NCBI GenBank assembly: GCA_043813895.1
Contig: JBDRKQ010000004.1
Span: forward strand, 1-6,979
Source of the DNA: CAZTAR01 sp043813895
Lineage (GTDB): Bacteria > Planctomycetota > Phycisphaerae > UBA1845 > UTPLA1
Direction: 5' to 3'
DNA: 6,979 nucleotides
Shown here: in pieces, positions 5,841 through 6,979 of the stretch
How the letters are laid out: each line of letters opens with the position of its first letter
Position numbering within the stretch: position 1 is the stretch's first letter
Made by a program: the position numbers and the translations under genes
The notes under the pieces: generated by a model
Databases searched by the model: none
What the model saw: the letters and a program-made list of their open reading frames with translations, nothing else
Told to the model about the DNA's origin: nothing

Positions 5841-5901
5841 ACCTGTGGCACAGGCGTCTCGCCTGGGAGGCCGCCGACGAAACGGCGCTGCCACAATAGG
5901 T
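5841..5901 (+). other. Predicted three-way-junction RNA element or palindromic intergenic repeat between rpmI and rplT
   Basis: Three perfect inverted repeats nest together. The outer stem pairs TGTGGCA (5844-5850) with TGCCACA (5889-5895) and can be extended by ACC (5841-5843) with GGT (5899-5901) across a 3-base bulge. The first inner hairpin is CAGGCG (5851-5856) with CGCCTG (5860-5865) and a TCT loop. The second is CGCCG (5872-5876) with CGGCG (5883-5887) and a 6-base ACGAAA loop. Together these form a compact junction ending 18 bases before the rplT start codon. It could be a control element for rplT (autoregulation by L20 is known elsewhere) or a copy of an interspersed palindromic repeat. 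No second copy is seen in this window. Confidence 0.5.
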
Positions 5902-5906
5902 TCGGA

Positions 5907-5911
5907 TGGAG
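5907..5911 (+). promoter_or_regulatory. Ribosome binding site that decides the rplT start
   Basis: TGGAG lies 8 bases before ATG 5920, which begins the typical L20 N-terminus. An earlier in-frame GTG at 5845 lies inside the inverted-repeat element and would add 25 residues unlike any L20. Confidence 0.6.
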
Positions 5912-5919
5912 TTGCTCGA

Positions 5920-6285
5920 ATGCCACGCACAAAGACTTCAGTCGCTCACCATCGGCGCGTGAAGCGAATCCTCAAAGCCGCCCGCGGCTACTACGGCGGC
6001 CGCAGCAAGCTGCTTCGCTCCGCGAAAGACACCCTGCTTCGCGCAGGCGTCTACGCATATCGAGATCGTCGGGCCCGAAAGCGTGAGTTCCGTTCGCTTT
6101 GGATCACACGCATCGCGGCCGCCTGCCGCAGTCGCGGGATGAACTACAGCCGCTTTATTTGCGGCCTCAAGATGGCCTCGATCAACCTGAACAGGAAGAT
6201 GTTGAGCGAGGTTGCCATCGCCGATCCGGAGGCCTTTGACGCCGTGGTTGCCCTTGCCCGTGGCAAGGCGCAGGATGCGGCGTGA
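5920..6285 (+). CDS. rplT: 50S ribosomal protein bL20
   Basis: A 121-residue basic protein, close to the usual length of about 118. L20 binds 23S rRNA early in large-subunit assembly and in E. coli and Bacillus also represses its own operon. Family landmarks run end to end: MPRTKTSVAHHRRVKRILKA, RGYYGGRSKLLRSAKD, YAYRDRRARKREFRSLWI, RIAAACRSRGMNYSRFICGL and LNRKMLSEVAIADPEAF. The N-terminal third is the long basic tail that reaches into the rRNA, and the rest is the globular domain that also binds mRNA operators in known cases. It is the last gene of the cluster, with an intrinsic terminator 37 bases after the stop codon. Confidence 0.97.
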   Translation: MPRTKTSVAHHRRVKRILKAARGYYGGRSKLLRSAKDTLLRAGVYAYRDRRARKREFRSLWITRIAAACRSRGMNYSRFICGLKMASINLNRKMLSEVAIADPEAFDAVVALARGKAQDAA

Positions 6286-6322
6286 CGGACCGGCATCCGA
6301 ACGGGATGACAAGGTATTTTCG

Positions 6323-6354
6323 GGCGCCGTCGAACTACGAGGCGGCGCCTTTTT
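6323..6354 (+). terminator. Intrinsic terminator of the thrS-infC-rpmI-rplT cluster
   Basis: GGCGCCG (6323-6329) pairs perfectly with CGGCGCC (6343-6349), and five T residues follow directly (6350-6354). The loop can add a small inner stem, TCG (6330-6332) with CGA (6338-6340). This is a textbook rho-independent terminator in the expected place. Confidence 0.85.
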
Positions 6355-6380
6355 GCTGCGCACGTTGAGTGGGGCGTCTC

Positions 6381-6979
6381 ATGGTTTCGCAAGTCGGTGT
6401 GATCTTTGACATGGATGGGGTGCTGGTGGACAGCTATGCCCCGCACTTGCGGAGTTGGTGCCTGCTGGCCGAGGAAGCAGGGTTCTCGGTCACCGAGACA
6501 CAGTTTGCGGCGACGTTCGGGAAGACAAGTCGTGAGATCATCCGCATGTTGTTCGGCGTTACGGAGCCTTCAAAGGTGCGGCGGCTTGACGATCGGAAAG
6601 AGAGTCTGTACCGCGATCTGATTCGCAGCACGGTCCCCGCGATGCCGGGCGCGATGACACTGATGAGGCGGCTGCACGAAGCCGGCATCCGATTGGCGGT
6701 CGGTTCCTCGGGTCCACCCGAGAATGTGGAACTGGTTTGCGACCGGTTGGGCCTAAGCGCGTTCCTCTCCGGCAAGGTGACCGGACGCGATGTGCAACGC
6801 GGCAAGCCGGATCCACAGGTGTTTCAACTTGCAGCGCGGCAGATGGGGGTGCTCCCAGCGGCCTGCGTGGTCGTGGAGGATGCACCAGTCGGAATCGAAG
6901 CCGCGAAGCGTGCAGGAATGCACGCGATCGGGTTGGTGGGCACGCACCCGGCCAGCGCCCTGTCGTCCGCCGATCGCGT
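6381..6979 (+). CDS. HAD-superfamily hydrolase, beta-phosphoglucomutase-like (3' end outside the window)
   Basis: The frame is open from ATG 6381 to the window edge, 199 complete codons. All four HAD motifs are visible. Motif I is IFDMDGVLVDS, whose first Asp is the nucleophile (Asp10) and second the acid/base (Asp12). Motif II is VGSSG. Motif III is the lysine of RGKPDPQVF. Motif IV is VVEDAPVGIEAAKRAG, with the acidic pair that binds magnesium. The helical cap between motifs I and II and the VEDAPVGIEAA signature place it with the beta-phosphoglucomutase/phosphatase subfamily. The substrate cannot be named; sugar phosphates and phosphoglycolate are typical. The start has only a weak G-rich site (GGGG 6371-6374). 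It begins 27 bases after the T-run of the terminator, and I find no convincing promoter between, so readthrough or an unrecognised promoter would be needed. Confidence 0.9.
   Translation, partial: MVSQVGVIFDMDGVLVDSYAPHLRSWCLLAEEAGFSVTETQFAATFGKTSREIIRMLFGVTEPSKVRRLDDRKESLYRDLIRSTVPAMPGAMTLMRRLHEAGIRLAVGSSGPPENVELVCDRLGLSAFLSGKVTGRDVQRGKPDPQVFQLAARQMGVLPAACVVVEDAPVGIEAAKRAGMHAIGLVGTHPASALSSADR

Noticed and set aside
5845..5919. N-terminal extension of rplT from GTG 5845
   Set aside because: The stretch lies in the inverted-repeat element, resembles no L20 sequence, and a good ribosome binding site precedes ATG 5920.
6315..6320. TATTTT as a -10 box for the HAD gene
   Set aside because: No acceptable -35 box at 15-19 bases upstream, and a transcript from it would run straight through the terminator hairpin.

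Overview
The window is about 62-65% GC by eye and looks like a chromosomal segment from a Planctomycetes-type bacterium. This is inferred from three things: the FHA-GAF-SpoIIE domain combination, a threonyl-tRNA synthetase with an extra block of about 60 residues next to the catalytic cysteine motif, and an IF3 with a long C-terminal tail. No rRNA or other decisive taxonomic marker is present, so the assignment is tentative.

Layout, all genes on the + strand: (1) 1-159, the C-terminal end of a probable alpha/beta hydrolase. (2) 376-1980, a soluble three-domain signalling protein (FHA, GAF, SpoIIE/PP2C-like), preceded by a good sigma70-type promoter at 274-302. Several catalytic and ligand-binding residues of its domains are replaced. 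(3) 1981-2448, a 468-base intergenic stretch holding several small hairpins, a weak terminator-like structure, a promoter at 2212-2239 and a structured leader of about 200 nt. (4) 2449-6285, the translation cluster thrS-infC-rpmI-rplT (ThrRS, IF3, bL35, bL20), with an internal promoter before rpmI and a compact predicted three-way-junction element between rpmI and rplT. It ends at a clear intrinsic terminator at 6323-6354. (5) 6381-6979, the start of a HAD-superfamily phosphatase or phosphomutase gene that runs off the window.

The thrS-infC-rpmI-rplT order is a conserved bacterial arrangement that couples tRNA charging, initiation and large-subunit assembly. In E. coli and Bacillus, parts of it are autoregulated through mRNA structure by ThrRS and L20. 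The leaders here are rich in inverted repeats, so similar control is plausible, but the mechanism cannot be read from one sequence.

I see no CRISPR array, insertion sequence, complete tRNA, toxin-antitoxin pair or defence system. The best leads are the apparent pseudophosphatase with a weakened FHA domain, the ThrRS insertion, the IF3 tail, and the RNA-structure candidates before thrS, before rpmI and between rpmI and rplT.
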